From: Janthinobacterium silvisoli
Lineage (GTDB): Bacteria > Pseudomonadota > Gammaproteobacteria > Burkholderiales > Burkholderiaceae_D
Reading direction: 5' to 3'
Assembly: GCF_014200725.1 (NCBI RefSeq)
Contig: NZ_JACHCL010000002.1
Coordinates: 1 to 64,000 of the forward strand
Length of the DNA: 64,000 bases
Part shown: piece after piece, positions 41,171-52,200 of the stretch
How positions within the stretch are numbered: position 1 is the stretch's first letter
Layout: every line of letters begins with the position of its first letter
The notes under the pieces: model-generated
Database searches by the model: none
Told to the model about the DNA's origin: nothing
What the model saw: the letters and a program-made list of their open reading frames with translations, nothing else
Translations under genes and position numbers: made by a program

Positions 41171-42512
41171 CGTTCTTGTTTTCTATATCCAGTTTGATGG
41201 CCGCCAGCGGCAAGGTCAGGTGGACCACCGCCCCGCCCTGCACGCGGTTGCGCGCCGTTACCGTGCCGCCCAGGGTGCGCGCCACGTTGACCACCAGGAA
41301 CAGGCCCAGTCCGCCGCCAGGCTTGCCCTTGCTGGACTGGTACGGTTTGCCCAGATGGTTCAGCATCGAAGGCTCGAAACCGGGGCCGGCGTCGGTGACG
41401 ACCAGATGCAAGGCATCCTGTTCGCGCGTGGCTTCGAAGCGCAGCCAGTCCGGCGACGCTTCCAAAGCATTATCGAGCACATTGCAAATGGTTTGTTTCA
41501 GGGTCGAATCAAACACCACGGGCACATCGTGCTCGATGCGGTTATCGTATTCAAAATCATGTATCGGGCGGCTGCCGCGCCACTCATCCACCAGGTCACC
41601 CAAAAAGGTATTGATGGTGGTTTTCACGGAAGATTCACCGCGCGCCTCGCCGGCCGACAGCAAAATGCCGCTGACGATGCTCTTGCAGCGTTGCAACTGC
41701 GCCTGCATTTCGGTGATTTCTTCCAGCAACTCGCCATTCTTGCTCAGCTCCGGCATGCGGCGCCAGTCGCCCAGGATCACGGACAAGGTGGCCAGCGGCG
41801 TGCCCAGTTCGTGCGCCGCGCCCGAGGCCAGCAGCCCCATGCGGATGATATGTTCTTCTTCAGCCGCGCGCTGGCGCAAATCGGCCACCTTGGCATCGCC
41901 GGCGCGCTGGTTACGGTTGATGCGCGTGATAAACATCACCAGCAAGGCCGCGTTCAGGATAAAGCAGATCAGCAAGCCCTGCACATACAGGCTGGAAAAA
42001 CCGCGCTCGGGATCGATGGGCAGGATTAGCGGTGGCCCCGGCAGCAAGGCCAGGCCGGCCAGGCACAGGCCGGTGATGGCCACCATGATCCAGGTCGACC
42101 ACACTTCCAGCAGCACGGCGCTGAGGATGACTTGCAATAAATACAGGAAGGCAAACGGGTTGCTGATGCCGCCGCTCAGGTAGAGCTGGGCCGTCAGCAC
42201 GGTCACATCGACCAGCAAGGCCAGGAACAGCGCCGTGTTCGACACGGGCTGACGTTCGTGCCAGCGCAACAGGCTGGCCAGGTTGAAGGCGATCAGGCAA
42301 GACAGCACTTCCAACATATAGGGCACGGGCAAGGCGATCCCGAGGCCCACGCCGACGCCAAAAATCGTGCTGATCTGGCCGATCACGGCCAGCCAGCGCA
42401 ACTGGATCAGCAGCTTCATGTTTTGGTGGCCGGCCGGATGTTCCATCTCGGCCGCCACCGCACCGCGTTCCAGCACGGCGCGGTTAGGCAGTATTTCCAC
42501 CTTAGCCGCCAT
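41163..42512 (-). CDS. regB: RegB/PrrB-type membrane histidine kinase
   Basis: This membrane kinase with about six transmembrane segments carries the RegB hallmark GGISNPFAFLYLLQV (quinone-sensing GGxxNPF), the H box AAHELGTPLATLSVI with the phosphorylated histidine, and a cysteine in the segment following the H box (LQRCKSIVSG) that corresponds to the redox-active cysteine of RegB. N and G boxes follow. I took ATG 42512 as start; ATG 42563 would add 17 residues and overlap surf1 by 62 nt. It is cotranscribed with cyoABCD and surf1. Confidence 0.92.
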   Translation of the reverse strand: MAAKVEILPNRAVLERGAVAAEMEHPAGHQNMKLLIQLRWLAVIGQISTIFGVGVGLGIALPVPYMLEVLSCLIAFNLASLLRWHERQPVSNTALFLALLVDVTVLTAQLYLSGGISNPFAFLYLLQVILSAVLLEVWSTWIMVAITGLCLAGLALLPGPPLILPIDPERGFSSLYVQGLLICFILNAALLVMFITRINRNQRAGDAKVADLRQRAAEEEHIIRMGLLASGAAHELGTPLATLSVILGDWRRMPELSKNGELLEEITEMQAQLQRCKSIVSGILLSAGEARGESSVKTTINTFLGDLVDEWRGSRPIHDFEYDNRIEHDVPVVFDSTLKQTICNVLDNALEASPDWLRFEATREQDALHLVVTDAGPGFEPSMLNHLGKPYQSSKGKPGGGLGLFLVVNVARTLGGTVTARNRVQGGAVVHLTLPLAAIKLDIENKNDD

Positions 42513-43320
42513 GCTGTGCAGTTTGCGCTTCCGCCGCACGGGCACGGCGCTTGCGGTCTTCACGCAGCAGCCACCAGCTGATGCCGGCCACCATCAGGGC
42601 CAGCGCATACCAGGTGAAGGCGTACACCAGATGGCTGTTATGGAAGGAAATCACGGTCAGGCCACCGACGGGTGCATCGGCTGCCGTTTCCTGATTTTTT
42701 TCGGCATCGACAAAATATGGCGCCACCTTGGTCAGCATATTCGAGTTGGCAATCGCCGCCACGTCGCGCGAATACCAGTGTTGCGTGGCAGGATTGTTTT
42801 CACGCAAAAAGCCGCCGCCCGTCTCGCTCAGGCGCAGCAAGCCCGTGACGGTAACGATGCCGGCCGGTGTGCTGGCGGCGATGCCGTCACGCTTGGGCAC
42901 GAAACCGCGGTTGATCAGCACGGTGCTGCCGTCTTGCAGGCGCAATGGCGTCATCAGCCAATAGCCGCTGCCGAGTTCCGTGGTGGCTTGCACCAGGGTA
43001 TTGAATATGGGGAGATAGGTACCGGACAGCCGCACATGGCGGTATTCATCCGTTTGCTGCGTAATGCTGGCCCATGCTGCAGGTCCAGGTGCGTCCGTTG
43101 CGGGCGCATGTACGCGTTGGTCGACGCGCGCGATCAGGTCAAGCTTCCATTGCAGGCGCTTGACTTGCCAGGTGCCCAGGGCACAGAAACCGGCAAACAA
43201 GATCCCCGCCAGCAACAGCCATACATAACGCATGACTGTGCCGCGTGGGCCTGGCGCGGCATCTTGCGATGCAGCGCCAGGGGCGCGCCCGATACTGCCT
43301 GGGCGCGGTTGACTCATCAT
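42502..43320 (-). CDS. SURF1 family cytochrome oxidase biogenesis protein
   Basis: SURF1 proteins help insert haem a/o and copper into haem-copper oxidases. The 272-aa protein has a N-terminal span (YVWLLLAGILFAGFCALGTW), the family QVKRLQWKLDLIARVDQRV motif and a second span near VYAFTWYALALMVAGIS. The start overlaps the end of cyoD (ATGA) and the end overlaps the presumed regB start. Having surf1 within a cyo operon supports assistance in bo3-type oxidase assembly. Confidence 0.88.
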   Translation of the reverse strand: MMSQPRPGSIGRAPGAASQDAAPGPRGTVMRYVWLLLAGILFAGFCALGTWQVKRLQWKLDLIARVDQRVHAPATDAPGPAAWASITQQTDEYRHVRLSGTYLPIFNTLVQATTELGSGYWLMTPLRLQDGSTVLINRGFVPKRDGIAASTPAGIVTVTGLLRLSETGGGFLRENNPATQHWYSRDVAAIANSNMLTKVAPYFVDAEKNQETAADAPVGGLTVISFHNSHLVYAFTWYALALMVAGISWWLLREDRKRRARAAEAQTAQHGG

Positions 43321-43718
43321 GGAGCCGATTGCATGTGCATGGCGTCAGGCATCATGCTAGGCATCATGTTGTGGTTCATGTGGTACATGACCCACAGCGA
43401 ACCAGCCATGGCAATGACCACCACCATGATGGTGAAGACCAGTGCCATCATGTTCCAGCCGCCTTCCGACTTGGCGTTCATGTGCAGGAAGTACACCATG
43501 TGTACCACCACTTGCACTGCTGCAAACGCCAGCAGGACCAGACCCATGGTGCCCGAATCGGTGATGACCTTGTTCATCACCAGCCAGAAAGGAATTGCCG
43601 TCAGGATCACCGAGAGGATGAAACCGATGCTGTAGCTTTTCAGGCTGCCATGATCGTGGTTGTCATGGTGGTGGCTGTCATGGTGGCCATGATCGCCGTG
43701 TGTGTGGTGCTCGCTCAT
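43317..43718 (-). CDS. cyoD: Cytochrome o ubiquinol oxidase subunit IV
   Basis: This small membrane subunit (133 aa) has a His/Asp-rich N-terminus ([20 protein letters not shown]) that could bind metal and three membrane spans (YSIGFILSVILTAIPFWLVM, TMGLVLLAFAAVQVVVHMVYF, MMALVFTIMVVVIAMAG). MSEHH at 43718 is the family start; the longer frame upstream overlaps cyoC. It overlaps cyoC by 4 nt and surf1 by 4 nt. Confidence 0.9.
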   Translation of the reverse strand: MSEHHTHGDHGHHDSHHHDNHDHGSLKSYSIGFILSVILTAIPFWLVMNKVITDSGTMGLVLLAFAAVQVVVHMVYFLHMNAKSEGGWNMMALVFTIMVVVIAMAGSLWVMYHMNHNMMPSMMPDAMHMQSAP

Positions 43719-44350
43719 GGCAGGACTCCCATCAGGTAAACAAAGGTAAATACGCCGATCCAGATCACGTCCAGGAAGTGCCAGAACAGCGACAGGCACA
43801 TCATGCGACGACCATTTTCAGGTGTCAGGCCATGTTTCTTCAACTGGAACATCAACGTCACGAGCCAGACGATACCGAACGTCACGTGCAAGCCGTGGGT
43901 GGCAACCAGCGCGAAGAACGAAGACAGGAACGCGCTGCGTTGCGGGCCTGCGCCTTCGTGGATCAGGTGATGGAACTCATACAGTTCCAGCGACAGGAAG
44001 GCCAGGCCGAACAGGCCGGTGATGGCCAGCCATACCAGGGTGCTGCCCAGTTTCTTGCGCTGCATGGCCAGCATGGCGAAGCCGTAGGTGATCGACGACA
44101 GCAGCAGCATGGCCGTGTTGACGGCCACCAGCGGCAGGTCGAACAGTGCAGCGCCGGTCGGACCGTCTGCGTAGTTGCGGCCCAATACTGCATAGACGGC
44201 AAACAGGCAGGCGAAGATCAGGCAATCGCTCATCAGGTAAAGCCAGAAACCCAGCAAGCTGCCGTTTTCCGGGTGGTGCTCGCGCACAAAGTAGCTGCGC
44301 GATGGTGTGGCGCCAGCGGCGCCGGTGTTATGGGCGATGGTATCAGACAT
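43715..44350 (-). CDS. cyoC: Cytochrome o ubiquinol oxidase subunit III
   Basis: This 211-aa subunit with five membrane spans has the family blocks [21 protein letters not shown] and [14 protein letters not shown]. It stabilises the bo3-type ubiquinol oxidase. It overlaps cyoB by 8 nt and cyoD by 4 nt. Confidence 0.94.
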   Translation of the reverse strand: MSDTIAHNTGAAGATPSRSYFVREHHPENGSLLGFWLYLMSDCLIFACLFAVYAVLGRNYADGPTGAALFDLPLVAVNTAMLLLSSITYGFAMLAMQRKKLGSTLVWLAITGLFGLAFLSLELYEFHHLIHEGAGPQRSAFLSSFFALVATHGLHVTFGIVWLVTLMFQLKKHGLTPENGRRMMCLSLFWHFLDVIWIGVFTFVYLMGVLP

Positions 44351-46346
44351 GGCTGCTCAGCAATTTAGTGTAAGCGTCTTCGGTACGGGTAACTTCTTCC
44401 GCCGAAATATAGAAATCGCGATTGTAGTTAAAGGTATGGATGATGATGGCAGCCATCATGACCACGAAGCCGAGACCGGCGACGAGCCACATTTGCCAGA
44501 TCAAACCAAAACCAACCACGGCGCTCAGTGCGGCGATCACGAAACCAGCCCAGGTGTTCTTAGGCATGTGAATCTTCGTGAAACCGGACGTAGGACGCTG
44601 GTAACCGTGTTTTTTCATGTCTGTCCATGCATCGAGTTCGTGCACTTGCGGCGTGAAGGCGAAGTTGTAGTCTGGCGGTGGCGACGAAGTCGACCATTCC
44701 AGCGTACGGCCGCCCCATGGGTCGCCGGTCACATCGCGCAGTGCTTCGCGGTTGCGGAAGCTGACATAGAACTGCACCAGCATCGAACCGATACCCAGAG
44801 CAATCGAGACAGCGCCAAACCAGGCGATGATGGTCCACACTTGCAGCGATGGATCTTCAAAGTGGTTCATGCGGCGGGTTACGCCCATCAGACCCAGCAC
44901 GTACAGCGGCATGAAGGCCAGGTAGAAGCCGACGAACCAGAACCAGAACGAGCATTTGCCCCAGAACACGTTCAGCTTGAAGCCGAATGCTTTCGGGAAC
45001 CAGTAGTTGATCGCAGCGAACACACCGAACACCACGCCACCGATAATCACGTTATGGAAGTGGGCGATCAGGAACAGGCTGTTGTGCAGCACGAAGTCGG
45101 CAGGTGGTACCGCCAGCAGCACGCCGGTCATGCCGCCGATGGTGAAGGTGACCATGAAGCCGATCGTCCACAGCATAGGCAGTTCGAAGCGGATACGGCC
45201 GCGGTACATGGTAAACAGCCAGTTGAAGATCTTCGCGCCCGTCGGGATCGAGATAATCATGGTGGTGATACCAAAGAAGGAATTGACGCTGGCGCCCGAA
45301 CCCATGGTGAAGAAGTGATGCAGCCATACCAGGTAGGACAGGATCATGATGACGCAGGTGGCGTACACCATCGAAGCATAGCCGAACAGGCGTTTGCTGC
45401 TGAAGGTGGCAACGACTTCCGAGAACACGCCGAACAGTGGCAAGATCAGGATGTAGACCTCTGGGTGGCCCCAGATCCAGATCAGGTTGACGTACATCAT
45501 GGCGTTGCCGCCCAGTTCGGTGGTGAAGAAGTTAAAGCCAGCGATACGGTCCAGCGACAGCATGGCCAGAACAGCGGTCAGCACTGGGAAAGCAGCAACG
45601 ATCAGGATGTTGGTGCACAGGGCGGTCCAGGTGAACACTGGCATTTTCATCCAGGTCATGCCAGGCGCGCGGAACTTGACGATGGTAGCGATCAGGTTGA
45701 CGCCAGATAATAGCGTCCCGACCCCGGCAATCTGCAAGGACCATATGTAATAGTCTACCCCCACATCCGGGCTGGCAGCGATGCCAGACAATGGTGGATA
45801 CGCCAGCCAGCCGGTACGGGCGAATTCACCGACGAACAGCGAAGCCATCACCAGCACGGCGCCGAAGGTCGTCATCCAGAAGCTGAAGTTGTTCAGGAAT
45901 GGGAAGGCCACGTCGCGGGCACCGATTTGCATCGGCACGACATAGTTCATCAGACCCGTCACGAACGGCATCGCCACGAAGAAGATCATGATCACGCCGT
46001 GGGCGGTGAAGATCTGGTCGTAGTGGTGTGGTGGCAGGAAGCCAGGGTTGTCGCCAAAGGCGATCGCCTGCTGGGTACGCATCATCAGCGCGTCGGCAAA
46101 GCCGCGCAACAGCATGACCAGGCCCAGGATCATGTACATGATACCGATTTTTTTATGGTCGATACTGGTGATCCAGTCGCGCCACAGGGTACCCCAGACG
46201 CGGAAATACGTCAGCGCTGCAAGCAGCGCGACGCCGCCCACTGCGACCATGGCAAAGGTCGCGAGCAGGATAGGTTCGTGAAATGGAATTGCATCCCAAG
46301 TCAGACGGCCGAATATAAGCTTCGTCAGATCAATATGGTCTAGCAT
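44343..46346 (-). CDS. cyoB: Cytochrome o ubiquinol oxidase subunit I
   Basis: This is the catalytic haem-copper subunit (667 aa, many spans). Marks are [17 protein letters not shown] (haem ligand), [14 protein letters not shown] (CuB histidine and Tyr cross-link region), [11 protein letters not shown] and HFHNVIIGG. It pumps protons while reducing O2 to water with quinol electrons. The start [15 protein letters not shown] at 46346 is chosen; a longer frame adds 12 residues. It follows cyoA by 90 nt. Confidence 0.96.
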   Translation of the reverse strand: MLDHIDLTKLIFGRLTWDAIPFHEPILLATFAMVAVGGVALLAALTYFRVWGTLWRDWITSIDHKKIGIMYMILGLVMLLRGFADALMMRTQQAIAFGDNPGFLPPHHYDQIFTAHGVIMIFFVAMPFVTGLMNYVVPMQIGARDVAFPFLNNFSFWMTTFGAVLVMASLFVGEFARTGWLAYPPLSGIAASPDVGVDYYIWSLQIAGVGTLLSGVNLIATIVKFRAPGMTWMKMPVFTWTALCTNILIVAAFPVLTAVLAMLSLDRIAGFNFFTTELGGNAMMYVNLIWIWGHPEVYILILPLFGVFSEVVATFSSKRLFGYASMVYATCVIMILSYLVWLHHFFTMGSGASVNSFFGITTMIISIPTGAKIFNWLFTMYRGRIRFELPMLWTIGFMVTFTIGGMTGVLLAVPPADFVLHNSLFLIAHFHNVIIGGVVFGVFAAINYWFPKAFGFKLNVFWGKCSFWFWFVGFYLAFMPLYVLGLMGVTRRMNHFEDPSLQVWTIIAWFGAVSIALGIGSMLVQFYVSFRNREALRDVTGDPWGGRTLEWSTSSPPPDYNFAFTPQVHELDAWTDMKKHGYQRPTSGFTKIHMPKNTWAGFVIAALSAVVGFGLIWQMWLVAGLGFVVMMAAIIIHTFNYNRDFYISAEEVTRTEDAYTKLLSSHV

Positions 46347-46436
46347 TGTTACTCTCAGAGAAAAAAGGGAGGCGCCAGGCAAACGGCGCCAGTATCTGCA
46401 GCGCTAATACCATGCGCTGCCTGATTCATGCAGTTG

Positions 46437-47420
46437 TTACTTGGCTTGAACGCCCTTTTCAACGACTGCATCGCTAGCGACTACTGCCGTTACGGCCGCT
46501 ACCGGGCTGTTTGCCACCGGCGCCTTGTAAGGCTCGACCGGCGTAACACACAGGGCGTCCGAAACGATGGTGCGATTCAGGATAGCCTTGTACAAATCAG
46601 TCGGCACATTGCTGTAGCGGCGCACAGGTTCACGCTCGCTCGGCTTTTCCAATGCCAGGTAATCGTCGCGGTTCAGCGCGCCGCCACCGGCACGTGCCGT
46701 TTCTACCCATTTATCAAAGTCCGCGTCGCTCACGCCATGGAACTTGAAGCGCATGCCCGAGAAGCCGGCGCCGCTGTAGTTCGAGGAGAAACCGTCATAC
46801 ACGCCAGTCTTGTTCATCACGGCATTGAGCTTCGTTTCCATGCCCGGCATGGCGTAGATCTGACCTGCCAGTGCTGGAATGAAGAACGAATTCATGACGG
46901 ACGAAGCGGTGATCTTGAAGCGGATAGGACGGTCGATCGGCGCATACAGCTCATTGACCGTCGCGATACCTTGCTCAGGGTAAATGAACAGCCATTTCCA
47001 GTCCAGTGCCACGACTTCCACGATCATCGGCTTGGTGCTGGCCGGAATCGGGCGGTTGGCGTCGATACGGCTCAATGGACGGTAGGGATCGAGGGTGTGG
47101 GTGCTGATCCAGGTCAGCAGGCCCAGCACGATGATGATCAGCAGGGGCGCGCCCCATATGATCAGCTCGAGGCGAGTCGAGTGGTCCCAGTCCGGCTCAT
47201 ATTTGGCCGCGGTGTTGTTTTTACGGTAGCGCCATGCGAAGAGCAGGGTCAGGGCGATGACCGGAACGATAATCAACAGCATCAGCAATGTCGATATAAC
47301 AATCAGATTGCCTTGCTGAATAGCAATGTCACCGGACGGATTCAGTACCACTGTATTGCAACCAGCCAACAGAGTCAGGGGTAACAAAGCCAGTCCGTGA
47401 CGAACTTTTAATGAAAACAT
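46437..47420 (-). CDS. cyoA: Cytochrome o ubiquinol oxidase subunit II
   Basis: This 327-aa lipoprotein subunit has the lipobox LTLLAGCNTVV, two membrane spans (LIVISTLLMLLIIVPVIAL and LIIWGAPLLIIIVLGLLTW) and a periplasmic cupredoxin-like domain without the CuA ligands, as expected for quinol oxidases (VVALDWKWLFIYPEQGIATVNEL, SSVMNSFFIPALAGQIYAMPG). It is the first gene of the operon cyoABCD-surf1-regBA. A long C-terminal extension rich in alanine and valine ends the protein. Confidence 0.95.
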   Translation of the reverse strand: MFSLKVRHGLALLPLTLLAGCNTVVLNPSGDIAIQQGNLIVISTLLMLLIIVPVIALTLLFAWRYRKNNTAAKYEPDWDHSTRLELIIWGAPLLIIIVLGLLTWISTHTLDPYRPLSRIDANRPIPASTKPMIVEVVALDWKWLFIYPEQGIATVNELYAPIDRPIRFKITASSVMNSFFIPALAGQIYAMPGMETKLNAVMNKTGVYDGFSSNYSGAGFSGMRFKFHGVSDADFDKWVETARAGGGALNRDDYLALEKPSEREPVRRYSNVPTDLYKAILNRTIVSDALCVTPVEPYKAPVANSPVAAVTAVVASDAVVEKGVQAK

Positions 47421-47455
47421 ACAGGAAAATCCAGTACAGGGGATGAAGATATGTT

Positions 47456-47484
47456 ACTGTATTCTCACTGGAGCGCGTTGGCAA
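47456..47484 (-). promoter_or_regulatory. Putative promoter of the cyo operon
   Basis: On the minus strand TTGCCA (47484-47479), a 17-nt spacer and TACAGT (47461-47456) lie about 35 nt before the cyoA start. A small dyad TGGAC-GTTTT-GTCCA (47486-47500) abuts the -35 and could bind a regulator. Confidence 0.45.
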
Positions 47485-47640
47485 TTGGACGTTTTGTCCA
47501 CCCCCTGGCTCGGACTTTTACTCGGCAATAGCTAGCTTTTCAGCCACTACCGCATGAATAGTCCACCTCCGGGCGTGAGACCCCCGGGGTAGTGAGCAAA
47601 CGCGTTGGCCGAACTCGAAACTATATTGGAGACGATCATC

Positions 47641-48987
47641 ATGTCCAGCACGCGCACACACAACGGGGACGTTCCTGCCGATTTTTCCCCACATTCCCTG
47701 CGCGACGCACGCGGGGCCGGCACCGAAGAGTCGCACATCGACCCCGGCGAAATTGCCGTCGGAGTCATCATCGGCCGCGCTTCCGAATACTTTGACTTCT
47801 TTGTCTACGCCATCGCCTCGGTGCTGGTGTTTCCGCGCGTCTTCTTCCCGTTTGAAGAGCGGCTCGAGGGCACTTTATACGCCTTTTTGATCTTTTCCTT
47901 TGCTTTCATCGCCCGCCCGTTCGGCACCGTGATCTTCATGGAGATCCAGCGCCGCATGGGCCGCAGCGCCAAACTGACCATCGCCCTGTTCCTGCTGGGC
48001 GTGTCGACCGCCGGCATCGCCTTCCTGCCCACCTACGCCCATCTCGGCTTCGCCGCCATCATCTGGCTATCCGTGCTGCGTATCGGCCAGGGCGTGGCGC
48101 TCGGTGGTTCCTGGGATGGCTTGCCGTCCTTGCTGGCACTGAACGCGCCAGCCAACAAGCGCGGCTGGTACGCCATGCTGGGCCAGCTGGGCGCACCGGT
48201 CGGCTTTTTGCTCGCTGGCGGCCTGTTCTTCTATATGCTGGTCACCCTGTCTGACGATGAATTCCTTGACTGGGGCTGGCGCTATCCTTTCTATGTCGCC
48301 TTCGCCATCAACGTGGTCGCCCTGTTTGCGCGGCTGCGCCTGGTGTCGACCAATGAATATGCGCGCCTGCTGGACGAACGCGAATTGCAGCCCGTCAGCG
48401 TGTTCGAGATGAGCCGTGGCCAGGGCCGCAACGTGCTGATCGGCGCCCTCGCCGCACTGGCCAGCTACGCCCTGTTCCACCTGGTCACCGTGTTCCCGCT
48501 GTCGTGGATTTCCGTCTACCAGACGCGTTCAGCGCCCGACTTCCTGAAAGTCCAGATGCTGGGCGCCGTACTGGCCGCCATCGGCATCGTCCTGTCGGGC
48601 TTGCTGGCGGACCGCTTCGGCCGCCGCACCACCTTGGGAGTGCTGGCCGTGCTGATCGCCATCTTCAGCGCCTTCGTGCCAACCCTGATGGGCGGCGGCA
48701 ATACCGGCCAGGACGTCTTCATCCTGGTTGGCTTCAGCCTGCTTGGCTTGTCCTACGGCCAGGCCGCCGGCGCCGTGACAGCCAACTTCCCTGCCCGCTT
48801 CCGCTACACGGGCGCCGCATTGACGTCCGACCTGGCCTGGCTGGTCGGCGCCGGCTTCGCCCCGCTGGTGGCGCTGGGACTGTCGGCCAACTTCGGCCTG
48901 GCCTACGTCAGCTTCTATCTGCTGTCGGGCGCCGTCGCTTCGCTGGCGGCATTGAGCCTGAACCGGGCGCTGGAGATACGCGACTGA
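47641..48987 (+). CDS. MFS transporter (metabolite:H+ symporter type)
   Basis: This 448-aa transporter has twelve expected spans. The start region AVGVIIGRASEYFDFFVYAIASVLVFPRVFF and the loop IFMEIQRRMGRSAKLT, plus LRIGQGVALGGSWDG, put it in the MHS/SHS family near ShiA and ProP, which carry organic acids or osmolytes; the substrate is not given by the sequence. ATG 47641 has GGAGA 9 nt upstream. It is divergent from the cyo operon and ends before a clear terminator. Confidence 0.88.
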   Translation: MSSTRTHNGDVPADFSPHSLRDARGAGTEESHIDPGEIAVGVIIGRASEYFDFFVYAIASVLVFPRVFFPFEERLEGTLYAFLIFSFAFIARPFGTVIFMEIQRRMGRSAKLTIALFLLGVSTAGIAFLPTYAHLGFAAIIWLSVLRIGQGVALGGSWDGLPSLLALNAPANKRGWYAMLGQLGAPVGFLLAGGLFFYMLVTLSDDEFLDWGWRYPFYVAFAINVVALFARLRLVSTNEYARLLDERELQPVSVFEMSRGQGRNVLIGALAALASYALFHLVTVFPLSWISVYQTRSAPDFLKVQMLGAVLAAIGIVLSGLLADRFGRRTTLGVLAVLIAIFSAFVPTLMGGGNTGQDVFILVGFSLLGLSYGQAAGAVTANFPARFRYTGAALTSDLAWLVGAGFAPLVALGLSANFGLAYVSFYLLSGAVASLAALSLNRALEIRD

Positions 48988-49018
48988 CGTATAGATATAC
49001 AGTCAGCGCTAAACCGAT

Positions 49019-49056
49019 AAAAAGCGCCGGACAGTTCACTGTCCGGCGCTTTTTTC
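49019..49056 (+). terminator. Rho-independent terminator of the MFS gene
   Basis: Arms 49019-49034 and 49039-49054 are perfectly complementary (16 bp) around the 4-nt loop TTCA and end in a run of six T. This is a classic intrinsic terminator. Confidence 0.88.
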
Positions 49057-49251
49057 ATCTGCCCAATCGCAAGGACATCAAACGATCATGGCAGTGCATG
49101 CTCTGGATGCCTCATGAATGATGAGGAAACGACAGCTTTTGTGACATCAATGATAACCATCCAGGCATGCTCACGCCTGGTGCGCTCCCGTGCATGAAAA
49201 ACATTGCACATCAGTTAAAATCCTTCCCACCGCTTATCCACCCCGGACCCG

Positions 49252-52200
49252 ATGAATACCAAGACGCCTATCGATACCTTCAGTTTCCGCCGCATCCTGG
49301 CCCGCAACGTCACCCTGCCCCTGATCGTGGGCGTGGTGACGGCGCTGGTCTTTGTTGGCCTGATCGCCTACCTCTTGTCCTCCTTACGCTCTGTGGAGCA
49401 TTCGGAAAGGGTGATCGGCAATGCCAATGAAGTCATGAAACTGTCGGTCGACCTGGAAACGGGCATGCGCGGCTATTTGCTGACAGGCGATGAAGCCTTC
49501 CTGGCGCCCTATAAATCGGGCAAGGCCAAGATTGCCGTCGAAATGTCGACCCTGCTGGAACTGGTGGCCGACAGCCCGATACAGATCGACCGGCTGCGCC
49601 GCATCCGCGCCTTGCAGGGCCAGTGGATGGACTACGCGGAAAGCGTGATCGCGCAGCGCCGCAACAACCAGGAATTCCTGGCCCGCGTGCGCCAGGGCGA
49701 AGGCAAGCTGGAGTTCGATGAAATCCGCCGCGAATTTCTCAACTTCATCACCATGGAACAGCGCTTGCGCCAGGAACGCAGCGACCAGGCCGAAAATGGC
49801 ACCGCGCTCACCGTACTGGTGTTTCTTTTCCTGAGCCTGGGCTTGTCGGGTCTGCTGGCCTACCTGGGACGACGCGAACTGCTGCACTTGTCTTCCATCT
49901 ACAATGGGGCGCTGGAGCAGCGCGGCAAGGATAATGAAGTGCTGCAGGAACAGGCATGGCTGCGCACGGGGCAGACCGAACTGGCGGAACACACGCGGGG
50001 CCAGCTTGCCCTGCCGCAGCTGGGACGGCAAATACTCGATTTCCTGTCCAGGCGGCTGGACGTGGCCGTCGCCACCTTTTATGTGATCGATGACGATGGC
50101 AGCCTGCGCCGTACGGCCGTATATGGTTTCACCGAGCAAGGTGCGCGTGAAAAGCAAGTCTTCAAGCTGGGCGAAGGACTGGTCGGTGAAACGGCACGCG
50201 AAAAACGCCTCAAGCATATCCGCCAGGTGCCTGGCAACTATCTGACCGTCAATTCCAGTATCGGCCATGGCGCGCCGCTGGAACTGGTGCTGTTGCCGGT
50301 GGACAATGAAGGCACGGTGAATGGCGTGATCGAGCTGGCCTTTACGCACGCCGTCGGCCAGCGCGATCTGGAATTGCTGCGCCTGATCGCCGCCAATGTG
50401 GGCACCTCGGTAGAAGCGGCCCAGTATCGCCAGCGCCTGCAAAATGTGCTGGAAGAAACACAGCAACTGAATGAAGAGCTGGAAGTGCAGCAGGAGGAAT
50501 TGCGCACTGCCAACGAAGAACTCGGTGAACAGTCGCGCGTGCTGGAACAGTCGCAAGCGCACCTGGAAGCGCAAAAAGCCGCGCTGGAACATTCCAACGA
50601 GCAACTCGCCGTACAAGCGCTGGCGCTGGACCAGAAGAACATGGCCATCGGTGAAGCGCATACCCAACTCGAAGCGCGCGCCGAGGAATTGCAAAAAGCC
50701 AGCCGCTACAAGTCTGAATTCCTGGCCAATATGTCGCACGAGCTACGCACCCCGCTCAATAGCTCCCTGATCCTGTCGAAATTGCTTGCCGACAATAGCA
50801 ACGGCAACCTGACGCCCGAACAAGTCACGTTCGCGCAAACCATTTATTCAGCCGGCAACGACTTGCTGACCCTGATCAACGACATCCTCGACATTTCCAA
50901 GGTCGAGGCCGGCAAGCTGGAACTGGTGCCGGAATCCGTGCCTTTCGAGGAATTATTAAGCAGCATGAAGATGATGTTCGGCCCGCAAGCGCAGCAAAAG
51001 CACCTGGAATTCGTAGTGCAAGTGGCGCCCGATGCGCCGCCAGCCTTGGTCACCGACCGCCAGCGCCTGGAACAAATCCTCAAGAACCTGCTGTCGAACG
51101 CCATCAAATTCACCGATGCCGGCACGGTAACCCTGCACGCCGGCGTCGATGAAGCCGGCAATGCGCGCTTCCAGGTGCAAGATTCCGGCATCGGCATCGC
51201 CGACGACCAGCAGCAACGCATCTTTGACGCCTTCCACCAGGCGGACGGCACGACCAGCCGCCGCTATGGCGGCACCGGCCTGGGCCTGTCGATTTCACGC
51301 GACCTGGCAGCGTTGCTGGGCGGCAGCATCGAACTGGCCAGCACGCCTGGCCAGGGCAGCACGTTCAGTTTGATCTTGCCGCTGGCCTGGCAAGCAGCAG
51401 TGCCACGGCGCCCAGCCTCCGTCAGCGCGCCAGCCATCGAGCCTGCCGCAACGGCCACTGCACCTGCCGCTGTAGCGCTACCTGCCAGGGCCGTACCTTT
51501 ACCCACCTTCAAGGATGACCGCGACCAGGCGATCACCCCCAAGACCGGCCAGCGCTCGGTGCTGGTGATCGAGGATGAACCGGCGTTTGCCGGCATCCTG
51601 TTCGACCTGGCGCATGAGATGCACTACCGCTGCCTGGTGGCGCACGGCGCCGACGAAGGCTTGCGCCTGGCGCTGGAATTTTTGCCCGACGCCATCTTGC
51701 TTGATATCGGCTTACCCGATCGTCCGGGCTTGCTGGTGTTGCAGATGCTCAAGGAAAACCCGCTGACCCGCCATATTCCCGTGCACATCGTGTCCGGCAA
51801 CGACCAGGTACAAGCGGCCATGCAACTGGGCGCCATCGGCTACGCAACAAAGCCGCGCACGCGCGACCAGTTGAAGGAAGTCTTCCTCAAGCTGGAAGCG
51901 AAATTCACGCAAAAGATGAAACGCATCTTGCTGGTGGAAGACGATGAACGCCAGCGCGAAAGCGTGGTGCGCCTGATCAGCGACGATGACGTCGAAATCA
52001 CCGCCGTGGCGCTGGGCGAAGAAGCCCTGGCCCTGCTGAAAACCCAGACCTTCGACTGCATGATCATCGACTTGAAACTGCCCGATATCCAGGGCAACGA
52101 GTTACTGGAACGCATGGAACACGAGGAATTGTGTTCCTTCCCGCCCGTCATCGTCTACACGGGACGCAACCTGAGCCGCGAAGAAGAAGCGGACCTGATG

